A DNA stretch of 64,000 bases from an uncultured Bacteroidales bacterium. Its GTDB lineage: Bacteria; Bacteroidota; Bacteroidia; Bacteroidales; Paludibacteraceae. The stretch lies in the NCBI GenBank assembly GCA_900320865.1, contig ONTT01000008.1, forward strand, positions 1-64,000, given 5' to 3'. A program made the translations under genes and the position numbers. Position 1 is the first letter of the stretch. Each line of letters starts with the position of its first letter. The notes beneath the pieces were generated by a model. It had not been told where the DNA came from and did no database searches. It saw nothing but the letters and a program-made list of their open reading frames with translations. Shown here in pieces: positions 26,556 to 34,489 of the stretch.

Positions 26556-27565
26556 ATATGAGTATCTTAAATACGATCCTTCTCCAGGTTCCCGCACCTA
26601 CACCTGAGCAGATTGAAGCCAAGCGGGACTCGATCCGTGCGGGAGCACGCATGATGATTGAAACGGCGAAAACAGACCCCGAGACGTTCTGGCAGGAGGT
26701 CGGCAAAGCTGCATTGAATTTTGGTATTAAAGTGCTGGCAGCGCTCCTCATCTTCATCGTCGGTATTCTGCTCATCCGCTGGATTCAGAGACTTCTTAAG
26801 AAAGCGTTTGAGCATCGAAAGACGGAGCAGACCATCGCCTCCTTCGTGTCGTCCTTCGTGTCTATCTCCCTGACAGTACTGCTGGTTGTCATCTCGGTGG
26901 GCACTCTGGGAATAAACACTACTTCGCTCGCAGCGTTGCTTGCCGCTGGAGGTATGGCTATCGGTATGGCGCTCTCCGGAACGGTGCAGAATTTCTCCGG
27001 TGGTCTGATGATACTTGCCTTCAAACCATTCAAGGCCGGCGACGTAATTGAGGCACAAGGTACGCTCGGAACAGTGATCGAGGTGAATATAACGGCCACG
27101 AAAGTGCTCACGCCCGATAACCGCGTGGTGATCCTTCCGAATGGAGCGCTGTCTAACGGCGTAATCAATAATTTCAACGGACGCCCTTTGCGACGTATAG
27201 AATGGTCTGTAAGTGTTTCGTATGGAGTGGACGCCGAGAAGTGCAAGGAGGCAATTCTTGAGATTGTCAATTCCGACCCGCGTATTCTGAATAAGGATAC
27301 AGATGTCACCGAACTATACAAAACTCTTGATGTGTCGTCTTATCAGCTTTCTACCGTTAATTATCGGATGGACGCTATTCCTGATCCTTTTGTGGCTCTT
27401 AAGCAACTCAATGCAAACGATATCACGTTTGTTGTGCGTGCTTGGGTTGTCGGTAAGGACTATTGGGATGTGTTCTTTGTAATGCAAGAGCGGTTCTATA
27501 CCGAGTTGCCGACGAAAGGATTCACGTTCGCTTATCCGCATGTGGATGTCACGATGTTAAATTAG
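26552..27565 (+). CDS. mscS: Small-conductance mechanosensitive channel (MscS family)
   Basis: 337 residues. N-terminal periplasmic-side segment, helices at about 53-76, 97-117 and the pore helix AALLAAGGMAIGMALSGTVQN, then the beta domain (FKAGDVIEAQGTLGTVIEV, TPDNRVVILPNGALSNGVI) and the C-terminal alpha-beta domain. Gates to release solutes on hypoosmotic shock. The stop codon TAG lies in a 7-bp repeat array. Confidence 0.93.
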   Translation: MNMSILNTILLQVPAPTPEQIEAKRDSIRAGARMMIETAKTDPETFWQEVGKAALNFGIKVLAALLIFIVGILLIRWIQRLLKKAFEHRKTEQTIASFVSSFVSISLTVLLVVISVGTLGINTTSLAALLAAGGMAIGMALSGTVQNFSGGLMILAFKPFKAGDVIEAQGTLGTVIEVNITATKVLTPDNRVVILPNGALSNGVINNFNGRPLRRIEWSVSVSYGVDAEKCKEAILEIVNSDPRILNKDTDVTELYKTLDVSSYQLSTVNYRMDAIPDPFVALKQLNANDITFVVRAWVVGKDYWDVFFVMQERFYTELPTKGFTFAYPHVDVTMLN

Positions 27566-27586
27566 AAATTACAAATTACAAATTGG
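27559..27586 (+). repeat. 7-bp array over the mscS stop and rlmN start
   Basis: Units AAATTAG, AAATTAC, AAATTAC, AAATTGG. TAG of unit 1 is the mscS stop and TTG of unit 4 is the best start codon for rlmN. Confidence 0.88.
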
Positions 27587-28641
27587 AGGTTCTCTTAGGC
27601 AAAACATTAACTGAACTGCAAGAGGTCGCGTTAAGCGTAGGATTGCAGAAATTCGCGGGCAAGCAGCTCGCACAATGGCTCTATGTGCAGCGCGTTCGTT
27701 CAATTGATGAGATGACGAATATCTCGCTCAAAGGACGCGAAGCACTCAAAGCCCGCTATACCGTCGGTCGACATACTCCTGTTCGCGAAGCCGTCAGTGT
27801 GGATGGTACAAGAAAGTACCTGTTTGAAATCTCCAATCCCCAATCTCTCAACTATATTGAGAGCGTTTATATTCCTGAAGAAGACAGAGCTACGCTTTGC
27901 GTCTCTACGCAAGCGGGCTGTAAGATGGGTTGTCGCTTCTGTATGACCGGCACACTTGGTTTTCATGGTCAACTTCCTGCCTCAGAGATCCTCAACCAGA
28001 TCTTCGAAATAGATCAATTAGCAATCACCAATCACCAATCATCAATTACCAATCTGGTCTATATGGGTGAAGGCGAACCGATGGACAATTTGGATCATGT
28101 CCTGCGGTCTCTTGAGATCATGACAGCCGAATACGGTTGCGCCTGGTCGCCTAAACGCATCACTGTCTCTACCGTTGGTATTCCGAACATGAAGCGTTTC
28201 TTGGATGAGAGTGAGTGTCATCTGGCGGTCTCGATGCATAACCCCTTTGCGATGGAACGTGCAGCCATCATGCCGGCTGAGAAGATGATGTCGATCACGG
28301 AAGTCGTGGCTCTGCTCAAGCAATACGATTGGTCTCATCAGCGACGCGTGAGCTTCGAGTATATCTGCTGGGCAGGACAGAACGATACGATTCGCCACGC
28401 GAAAGAACTGCTCCGTTTGCTGAAGGGACTGAACTGCCGCATAAACCTCATCCGTTTCCATGAAGGGGTAGAGGATATCAAGTCTGACCGTCATTTCCCG
28501 GGCTCGAATGAAAAGCAGATGGAGTTCTTACGCGACTATCTTACACAAAATGGCCTCACTACAACGATTCGTAAATCGCGCGGTGAGGACATCCTTGCGG
28601 CTTGCGGTATGCTCGTCAATTCCCTAAACTCTAAACCCTAA
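27583..28641 (+). CDS. rlmN: 23S rRNA A2503 / tRNA A37 C2-methyltransferase
   Basis: 352-residue radical-SAM methyltransferase. Cluster motif CKMGCRFCMTGTLG; the two catalytic cysteines are that of the C-terminal ILAACGMLV and the one preceding in the fold; GEGEPMDN and HLAVSMHNPF are typical. No ATG starts the frame near the conserved LLGKTLTELQEV; TTG at 27583, inside a repeat array, is chosen. Residues around AITNHQSSITN are encoded by an internal 7-bp array (28015-28056), and the last residues (SLNSKP) by another (28624 on). Confidence 0.9.
   Translation: MEVLLGKTLTELQEVALSVGLQKFAGKQLAQWLYVQRVRSIDEMTNISLKGREALKARYTVGRHTPVREAVSVDGTRKYLFEISNPQSLNYIESVYIPEEDRATLCVSTQAGCKMGCRFCMTGTLGFHGQLPASEILNQIFEIDQLAITNHQSSITNLVYMGEGEPMDNLDHVLRSLEIMTAEYGCAWSPKRITVSTVGIPNMKRFLDESECHLAVSMHNPFAMERAAIMPAEKMMSITEVVALLKQYDWSHQRRVSFEYICWAGQNDTIRHAKELLRLLKGLNCRINLIRFHEGVEDIKSDRHFPGSNEKQMEFLRDYLTQNGLTTTIRKSRGEDILAACGMLVNSLNSKP
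28015..28056 (+). repeat. 7-bp array inside rlmN
   Basis: Six in-phase units: CAATTAG, CAATCAC, CAATCAC, CAATCAT, CAATTAC, CAATCTG. 42 bp, so the reading frame is kept. It lies in the variable linker before the YMGEGEP strand. Confidence 0.88.
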
Positions 28642-28651
28642 ACCTTAAACC
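28624..28651. repeat. 7-bp array between convergent rlmN and lytTR genes
   Basis: Units CTAAACT, CTAAACC, CTAAACC, TTAAACC. It encodes the rlmN C-terminal residues and stop and ends at the stop codon of the convergent regulator gene. Confidence 0.88.
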
Positions 28652-29446
28652 CTACAGCAATTTACTCAACTGCTCGTAGTACTTCGGTGATACGGGGACA
28701 GATTTGCTCTGTGCCACATCCAGTTCTGCCTGAATAAATCCTTCCTTGTCTCTACGCAGCACTTTCACGTGTTGCGGATTGACGAAATACGAACGCTGGC
28801 AGCGGATAATACCATGTTTCTCCATCAGTTCTTCAATACCTCGCATCGATTGACGCAGCGAGTATTCTTTTAACTTCTCTCCCTCCATGTAATGAATCGA
28901 GATGTAGTTCTCCTGTGCCTCCACGAAGAGAATCACATCGTGCGCTATCACCAGTTTTAAACGACCTGTGTTATCGGTAAAGCGAACTAAGTTCTCTTCG
29001 CTCACTTCCACTTCGTCCGGTCGGATGTGGGCGATCAGTAATGCAAAGAATGTGTAAGGATAGCATAAAATTGTGAAGGATAACACAAAGCATTTTCCTA
29101 ATGCGGGGAAATAACCGTACGTGCCCCACGATAGTGCCATGAAAAGTGCTGCAAAAGCAGAGAAGACCGTGATCTCGAGCAATGACCATAGAACGTACTG
29201 CCACCACGACAACGAAATATGCTTTCTCAGCGAACTCATCGTAATGCGCGATGCACATAGTACACCTATTAGAATACAGGTCAATATCAATACATTGAAG
29301 ATATCATTTGCATTCCCTCCATCTAAGAAACGAGCCATCCATTGACTTTCATAAATCAGGATAAATCCCAAGTAAAAAGCCGGAATACCTATAACATGCA
29401 ACAATAATGCAGGTATTGATAAGAGAGATTTAGGAGTTTTAGCCAT
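28652..29446 (-). CDS. Membrane-bound LytTR-family transcription regulator
   Basis: 264 residues. The N-terminal half has four predicted membrane helices (about 9-30, 47-68, 83-104, 118-142); the C-terminal ~100 residues form a LytTR DNA-binding domain (HDVILFVEAQENYISIHYME, EYSLRQSMRGIEEL, IRCQRSYFVNPQHVKVLRR, VPVSPKYYEQLSKLL). No receiver domain is present, so it is a one-component membrane sensor-regulator. The upstream region contains repeated, helically phased sites that suggest autoregulation and control of the divergent small genes. Confidence 0.88.
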   Translation of the reverse strand: MAKTPKSLLSIPALLLHVIGIPAFYLGFILIYESQWMARFLDGGNANDIFNVLILTCILIGVLCASRITMSSLRKHISLSWWQYVLWSLLEITVFSAFAALFMALSWGTYGYFPALGKCFVLSFTILCYPYTFFALLIAHIRPDEVEVSEENLVRFTDNTGRLKLVIAHDVILFVEAQENYISIHYMEGEKLKEYSLRQSMRGIEELMEKHGIIRCQRSYFVNPQHVKVLRRDKEGFIQAELDVAQSKSVPVSPKYYEQLSKLL

Positions 29447-29448
29447 AA

Positions 29449-29554
29449 TTTTAGTCCCTTTTTCTGGTGTGACGAATTTTTATTTTGCCGAATTTCGTCA
29501 CACTATTTGCGTTTTAGTCATCATTTTGCCTATTTTAGTCACATTTTTTCGTCA
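29449..29554. promoter_or_regulatory. Phased candidate LytTR operator sites
   Basis: TTTTAGTC occurs at 29449, 29512 and 29533, i.e. at 0, +63 and +84 bp, all multiples of 21 (two helical turns). TTTCGTCA occurs at 29493 and 29547, and an inverted copy (TGTGACGAA) at 29468-29476. LytTR proteins bind direct repeats about 21 bp apart. The block lies between the regulator start and the divergent promoter at 29569. Confidence 0.6.
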
Positions 29555-29568
29555 CTAATCACAATTAG

Positions 29569-29599
29569 TTGCGAGGGTGATGAAATAGCAGTAATTTTG
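29569..29599 (+). promoter_or_regulatory. Promoter of the small membrane peptide gene
   Basis: TTG 29569-29571, 20-bp spacer, TAATTTTG 29592-29599. It lies just beyond the candidate LytTR sites, so it is probably regulated by them. Confidence 0.75.
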
Positions 29600-29647
29600 C
29601 AGCGTCAAACGAAAAAATATTGTATAATCTATTTAAAAATTACGTAT

Positions 29648-29743
29648 ATGAAAACTGTAAAACGAATTGGATTTGACCTTTTGGTCGTTCTCTATTGCCT
29701 ACAGTTGCCTGCTGTAATTGCTTTTTTAGTGTATAATCTTTAA
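29648..29743 (+). CDS. 31-residue membrane peptide
   Basis: ATG at 29648, about 49 bp after the -7 box. The product is MKTVKRIGFDLLVVLY plus CLQLPAVIAFLVYNL: a basic start and one hydrophobic helix. It is supported by its own promoter and by the 16-bp spacing to the next gene; no homology is claimed. Divergent from the LytTR regulator, of which it may be a target. Confidence 0.5.
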   Translation: MKTVKRIGFDLLVVLYCLQLPAVIAFLVYNL

Positions 29744-29759
29744 TTAATTCTATATAGTT

Positions 29760-30284
29760 ATGGACAAGACCATTCTTATTATTCCGGAAAACGGATTACA
29801 ATTTGACTGGAAAGCTATTGCTGCTAATCCGAGTGCTCAACATGAACCGAAGATCGACATCAATGCCTATAAAGCTATATATATTAATAGGATTGCGCAA
29901 GCGCGCGCACGTGGTTATGAACCGGTGTTGGTTAGTCTTCCCATCATGGATGAGAACCGTTTCTTCGCTTTTGTGACGCGTGGTATGACCATGCAGCAAC
30001 GTATTAATGTGCTCGCTTGGCTTGGCGGCAGCACGGAGCGCCTCCGTAACATTCAAGCGATGTACAATCTGGCGCTGTTCCGTTTAGCCGCTGTGCAATG
30101 TGTTCATATCTTGGATATCACCAGCCCGATGCTGGCTAATCCGCGTTACCAGGAACTCCTTCAACTCGATGGCATCTCGCTTTCCAAACAAGGAGAAGAA
30201 CTCGTTAACGACGTATGTTCTTCTTCGCGTTTTCTCGCGCCATACGTTGTTGCTCCTGCTGCATCTTCTCTAGACGCTGCATAA
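29760..30284 (+). CDS. Truncated or degenerate SGNH-hydrolase-like protein
   Basis: 174 residues without a signal peptide. The pattern is that of the rear part of SGNH/GDSL hydrolases: YINRIAQARARGYEPVLVSL (the strand before the oxyanion loop), MYNLALFRLAAVQCVHILDI, and LLQLDGISLSKQGEELV, which aligns with the DGIHLs-x-x-G block. The GDS nucleophile block is absent and the catalytic histidine position reads serine (DGISLS), so it is probably inactive as an esterase. The last 80 bp overlap the 3' end of yidC on the other strand. Function unknown. Confidence 0.55.
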   Translation: MDKTILIIPENGLQFDWKAIAANPSAQHEPKIDINAYKAIYINRIAQARARGYEPVLVSLPIMDENRFFAFVTRGMTMQQRINVLAWLGGSTERLRNIQAMYNLALFRLAAVQCVHILDITSPMLANPRYQELLQLDGISLSKQGEELVNDVCSSSRFLAPYVVAPAASSLDAA

Positions 30285-32109
30285 AACCTGATTTCGGTTT
30301 TCCTGCCCGTTTCTTCTTGTTCGCCTCTATCTCTGCGAGCATCTTTTTGTCGTCCAATGCCCAACGGAAGATCATCGTCTGGATGATAGTGATGAAGAGC
30401 GATACGAGGTAATAGAAGCTCAGTCCGGCTGCGTAGTCGTTGAAGATAAAGAGGAACATCAACGGCATCGCATACATCATATATTTCATGAACTTCATAT
30501 TCGGGTCTGTAGCCTGAGACTGCATCGTGATGAAGGTGTAGCCGAAGTTGGCAATTGTCATCAACAAGCAGAACAAGGACAGGTGATCGCCTAAGAGCGG
30601 GATATTCGTGCCCCAGTGGAAGACGGCATCGTAGGTCGAGAGGTCATCCGCCCAGAACAGACTCTTACCACGTAACTCAATAGCGGTCGGCAAGAACCAG
30701 AACATAGCCATCAATACCGGGAACTGGAACAGCATCGGTAAGCAACCGCTCATCGGACTCACGCCGGCCTGTTGATACAACTGCATCGTAGCCTGCTGAC
30801 GCTCCTGCATCTTTTCTGCCGGATATTTCTCATTGATCGCATCGATCTGCGGCTTCAACGCGCGCATCTTCGCGCTCGATTTATAGGATACGAAGACGAA
30901 CGGCAGGATGATGAGCTTGATCACCAAGGTCATCAACAGGATTACCCAACCGATATGCATACCCCAACTGGTGAACAAATCGAACATCGGAATGACCAAG
31001 ATGATGTTGATCCAGCTGACGATCTTCCATCCCAGCGGCACTAAACTCTTCAAATGCAACTGCTCCGCTTTTTCTACACCTTCGTCGTATGACTTAAGGG
31101 TGTTGTAGTGGTTCGGACCCATGTAGAATCGGAAACCGGTTGTATTCGTGCCCGTGATATCAAACGGAACTTGGGTGCTGGTAGAGTACTGTTTGATAAA
31201 ACCCGAACTGCTGGGTAAAGGACGCGAATAGAAATTAGCGGAATTGAAGGATTCGTCAGCGATAAAGACGGTTGAGAAGAACTGGTCTTTGTAACCAATC
31301 CATTTGATGTTGGCGTTCTCTTTCTCGTGATCTTCTTTGCTCTCGCTCAACTTCTCGATGTCGCCACCCACCAGCATGTATTGCAACTGCGCATAACGCT
31401 CCTCGAACTTACGTCCTTGCTCGTGCTGCGGAATGACTTGGCTCCACTCTACATCCAACAGACGTACGTTTTGCGCTAACTCTGTCTGCAGTTGGTGAGG
31501 CGCCAAGGTGAAATAAACCATGTAGTTGTCCGACAACTCATAGATGAAATCCAACCATGCCTCTTCGTTATTCGTCTTCAAACGCATCACTACGCGGTTG
31601 CTATCCTGAGCAACGGGTGTGAAGTATAGGTTAGAGGTCTGTAGAATACGGTCGTTGACAGTACGAAGCGTGAAATCCAGTTTCGATTCTCCTTCGCCAA
31701 ACAGACGCAGCGGGTTGATACTGTCACCTGACGCTTTGTACTCCGGTAACTCGGCGCGTTTGATCTCGCCGCCCAGGGTCGATATCGTCAGACGCACCTT
31801 ACCGTTGTCTAAAACGACATGCTCTTCTTCTCCCTGCGCTGCTACGGCAAAAGGACCATACGCCTCTTGCAAACGATTTGTAACTTCTGTTTCTGTTAAC
31901 TCTTCCGGTTCTGCTACCGCTTGTTGGGCTTGTTGCGTCAATTCTGCAGTCTTCATCTGCGCTTTGCGCTCTTCCATCCGTACCGCTTGAATCGAGTCTT
32001 GCTGGCGTTGACGCTCAGCTAACTCCGCTTTCGACGGACGGTTCAGCATCGAAAAGCCCACAATAATTCCGGCTATCAAAAGAAAGCCAATCCACGTGTT
32101 TTTATCCAT
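30205..32109 (-). CDS. yidC: Membrane protein insertase YidC
   Basis: 634 residues. N-terminal membrane anchor (TWIGFLLIAGIIVGFSML), charged linker, the large periplasmic beta domain, then the five-helix insertase core: LVIPMFDLFTSWGMHIGWVI, FVFVSYKSSAKMRALKPQ, MSGCLPMLFQFPVLMAMFWF, and LFIFNDYAAGLSFYYLVSL. The C terminus is a basic tail (MQRLEKMQQEQQRMAREN). It inserts inner-membrane proteins with or without SecYEG. Last gene of the mfd-kdsB-deoD-OMP-yidC row; tail-to-tail overlap with 29760-30284. Confidence 0.96.
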   Translation of the reverse strand: MDKNTWIGFLLIAGIIVGFSMLNRPSKAELAERQRQQDSIQAVRMEERKAQMKTAELTQQAQQAVAEPEELTETEVTNRLQEAYGPFAVAAQGEEEHVVLDNGKVRLTISTLGGEIKRAELPEYKASGDSINPLRLFGEGESKLDFTLRTVNDRILQTSNLYFTPVAQDSNRVVMRLKTNNEEAWLDFIYELSDNYMVYFTLAPHQLQTELAQNVRLLDVEWSQVIPQHEQGRKFEERYAQLQYMLVGGDIEKLSESKEDHEKENANIKWIGYKDQFFSTVFIADESFNSANFYSRPLPSSSGFIKQYSTSTQVPFDITGTNTTGFRFYMGPNHYNTLKSYDEGVEKAEQLHLKSLVPLGWKIVSWINIILVIPMFDLFTSWGMHIGWVILLMTLVIKLIILPFVFVSYKSSAKMRALKPQIDAINEKYPAEKMQERQQATMQLYQQAGVSPMSGCLPMLFQFPVLMAMFWFLPTAIELRGKSLFWADDLSTYDAVFHWGTNIPLLGDHLSLFCLLMTIANFGYTFITMQSQATDPNMKFMKYMMYAMPLMFLFIFNDYAAGLSFYYLVSLFITIIQTMIFRWALDDKKMLAEIEANKKKRAGKPKSGFMQRLEKMQQEQQRMARENAKKNIRR

Positions 32110-32127
32110 TCAATATGTTGTTTTTGT

Positions 32128-32880
32128 TTATTTCTTCTTCATTCTACCGAACATCAGTCCTACATACAGACGCGGACCGCTCGGAGTCATAAAATTGCTC
32201 CATTTGACATCCTGGGATAATTTACTACCCGTTTTGCCGAATGGAAGCATATAATCAATGCGAATAAGTAGCGCTATGTGGTTTCCGAAATCTATTTCCA
32301 ACCCCACATACGGGTCCATGTAGAAGAACGGCGTCTTGGCATAAGACGCATTATAATTAGTGGTGTCTCCCGTAGCTGTTTCTACGGGGGTGTAGCCTAG
32401 CGAATCCGTAGGAACAAAGAGACGTTTCATAGTACCTCCTCCTACGGAAAGTCCGATCATCGGACGTACTTTTCCCCAATCGGTATAGAAATCGCATAGC
32501 GCTCCTCCCCAACCGGTGCGGACATTCGAACCCGTACCTGTCAGCGGCATCGTGCTCACGTGACCCTCTCCTCCTAAGTGAATATGGTCAAGGAAATGAA
32601 TACGCAACTGTCCGCCGAAACCATACGCAAAACCGGACTTTGGCAAGCCTTTTACGTAGTCATAACTACCCAAACCGGTGTTACTGAACACCTTCGTCGG
32701 GTCATCGGCGAAGAGGTAGCCGGCATGCAGCATCATACCACCTGATATGCCGGTGAACACTTTGCCTGCGTTACTCTTTTTCTCTTTCTTGGGGGCTTCT
32801 GTCTCAGCACTCTCCTGCTCCTGGGCAAACATACCCAGGGGCAGAAGGGCTAAAACGAGAATCAATAATTGTTTTCTCAT
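32128..32880 (-). CDS. Outer-membrane beta-barrel protein
   Basis: 250 residues; signal peptide (LLILVLALLPLGMFA-QEQ), a short charged linker (ETEAPKKEKKSNAG), then barrel strands such as GISGGMMLHAGYLFADD, GFAYGFGGQLRIHFLDHIHL, VGLEIDFGNHIALLIRIDYM and the terminal RLYVGLMFGRMKKK. Family not identified. Start overlaps deoD's stop (ATGA on the minus strand). Confidence 0.75.
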   Translation of the reverse strand: MRKQLLILVLALLPLGMFAQEQESAETEAPKKEKKSNAGKVFTGISGGMMLHAGYLFADDPTKVFSNTGLGSYDYVKGLPKSGFAYGFGGQLRIHFLDHIHLGGEGHVSTMPLTGTGSNVRTGWGGALCDFYTDWGKVRPMIGLSVGGGTMKRLFVPTDSLGYTPVETATGDTTNYNASYAKTPFFYMDPYVGLEIDFGNHIALLIRIDYMLPFGKTGSKLSQDVKWSNFMTPSGPRLYVGLMFGRMKKK

Positions 32881-33599
32881 TCTTGTGCAATAATATCAAA
32901 TGCAACATCCATCATATTCGTGAACGAATTCTGACGTTGCTCAGCCGTAGTAGCCTCACCGGTCAAAATATGATCACTTACGGTGCAGATGACCAAGGCA
33001 CGTTTACCTGCGCGAGCGGCATTCATGTAGAGCGACGGTGCTTCCATCTCATCCGCCAACACACCCATCTTGGTCCAGTTCGCTTTGCGCTCATCTTCGC
33101 AGTAGAAGATATCGGCTGAGAATACATTACCTACATGGTATTTGTATCCGCGTTTCTCCGCAGCGTCAACAGCCTTGCGGCAGAGGTCGAAGTTCGCGAT
33201 CGGCGCATAACGACCCGGCAAGTTGTATTGCGCATCCCAGTTGCTGTCGGTGCAACTACCTTGTGCGATCACGAGGTCACCAAGGTTAACGTACATCTGA
33301 CGCGCACCGCAGGAACCCACACGGATGATCGTTTCTACATCGTAGAAGTTAAAGAGCTCATAGGTGTAGATACCAATCGAAGGAATACCCATACCGTGAC
33401 CCATCACGGTTACTTTCTTCCCTTTGTACGTACCCGTGAAACCCAACATACCACGTACGTTGTTAATCTGAACAGGGTTCTCCAGGAAACGCTCTGCCAT
33501 CAGTTTTGCACGCAGCGGGTCACCCGCCATAATCATTGTCTTTGCAATCTCACCGTACTGCGCACCAATGTGCGGAGTCGGACAATTTTCTTTTGCCAT
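32877..33599 (-). CDS. deoD: Purine-nucleoside phosphorylase, DeoD type
   Basis: 240-residue hexameric-type PNP that cleaves purine nucleosides with phosphate. Motifs: AKTMIMAGDPLRAKLMAERF, VMGHGMGIPSIGIYTYEL, IRVGSCGARQ, VLADEMEAPSLYM (nucleoside binding) and the catalytic aspartate in CTVSDHILTGE. Length is standard. Confidence 0.95.
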   Translation of the reverse strand: MAKENCPTPHIGAQYGEIAKTMIMAGDPLRAKLMAERFLENPVQINNVRGMLGFTGTYKGKKVTVMGHGMGIPSIGIYTYELFNFYDVETIIRVGSCGARQMYVNLGDLVIAQGSCTDSNWDAQYNLPGRYAPIANFDLCRKAVDAAEKRGYKYHVGNVFSADIFYCEDERKANWTKMGVLADEMEAPSLYMNAARAGKRALVICTVSDHILTGEATTAEQRQNSFTNMMDVAFDIIAQE

Positions 33600-33640
33600 A
33601 ATTGTTTTGTGTTTTTTTAAAAGGTTAATATATCGTTAAA

Positions 33641-33673
33641 CTTTCAACTTTCAAGATTTTCGCTTGTCGAAAA
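33641..33673. repeat. CTTTCAA pair and hairpin in the kdsB/deoD gap
   Basis: CTTTCAA twice (33641-33654), the same unit as in the array at 34462, followed by a small hairpin TTTTCG-5-CGAAAA (33657-33673). The rest of the 108-bp gap has no recognised promoter. Confidence 0.65.
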
Positions 33674-33707
33674 TAATCGTTCGAGCAAAGCGAGATAAGA
33701 ACTTTCA

Positions 33708-34457
33708 TCACCCGTTCCATTTAAACCACTCAATCGCTTTCTCCAGGTCCTCCGGGGTATCAATCCCTATCGTCGGCACCTCGGTCACGCCCACACGAAT
33801 CGAATAGCCGTTCTCTAACCATCGTAACTGCTCCAGCCTCTCTTCTTTCTCCAGCGGACTCTGCGGTAACTGAGTGATCTTCTCTAACACATCCGCGCGG
33901 TAAGCATAAATGCCTATATGACGGTAATGACTTCCGTCCGAACATGCAATCACTTTGCGGCTGAACATCTTCGCGATTCCGCTTGCCTTGTCCCATTCCA
34001 CTTTCGGTGTGTTGACGTTCTCCAGATCTTCCTTGCTGTCTTTGTCTGTGAACGGTCGCACCAAGGTCGCGATCTCTGTGCCTTCCTGCTCGAAGCATTG
34101 CATCAGCGCTTCGATCTGTTCGGGTTGAATAAACGGTTCGTCGCCCTGTATGTTAATGATCACCGTGTCGGTGTTGTTCTGATCCCGCCAAATGGGTGTC
34201 GTAATCGCACGGTAAGCTTCCAGACAGCGGTCTGTGCCGCATTTGTGGTCGGCTCGGGTCATCACCACTTTGCCGCCAAAGGCTTCTACTGTATCGTATA
34301 TCCGGTCATCATCCGTCGCTACCAGCACGGTGTCCAGTGCTTTCGTGGCCTGTTCATACACACGCCGAATGACGGTTTTGCCGCATATCTCTGCGAGTGG
34401 TTTGCCCGGAAAACGAGTCGAACCGTATCGCGCCGGTATAATTCCTATAAATTTCAT
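33708..34457 (-). CDS. kdsB: 3-deoxy-manno-octulosonate cytidylyltransferase
   Basis: 249 residues. Activates Kdo to CMP-Kdo for lipid A assembly. Motifs: IGIIPARYGSTRFPGKPLA, TDRCLEAYRA, INIQGDEPFIQPEQIEAL, the YRHIGIYAYRADVL block, EERLEQLRWLENGY and IGIDTPEDL. The ATG at 34457 is chosen over one six codons upstream, which lies in the repeat array. Confidence 0.96.
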   Translation of the reverse strand: MKFIGIIPARYGSTRFPGKPLAEICGKTVIRRVYEQATKALDTVLVATDDDRIYDTVEAFGGKVVMTRADHKCGTDRCLEAYRAITTPIWRDQNNTDTVIINIQGDEPFIQPEQIEALMQCFEQEGTEIATLVRPFTDKDSKEDLENVNTPKVEWDKASGIAKMFSRKVIACSDGSHYRHIGIYAYRADVLEKITQLPQSPLEKEERLEQLRWLENGYSIRVGVTEVPTIGIDTPEDLEKAIEWFKWNG

Positions 34458-34461
34458 ATAT

Positions 34462-34489
34462 CTTTCAACTTTCAACTTTCAACTTTCAA
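34462..34489. repeat. CTTTCAA heptamer array at the mfd/kdsB junction
   Basis: Four perfect CTTTCAA units. On the minus strand they encode the final mfd residues (LKVES) and stop. Immediately beyond is a short hairpin-forming stretch, CTCG...CGAG. Confidence 0.92.
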
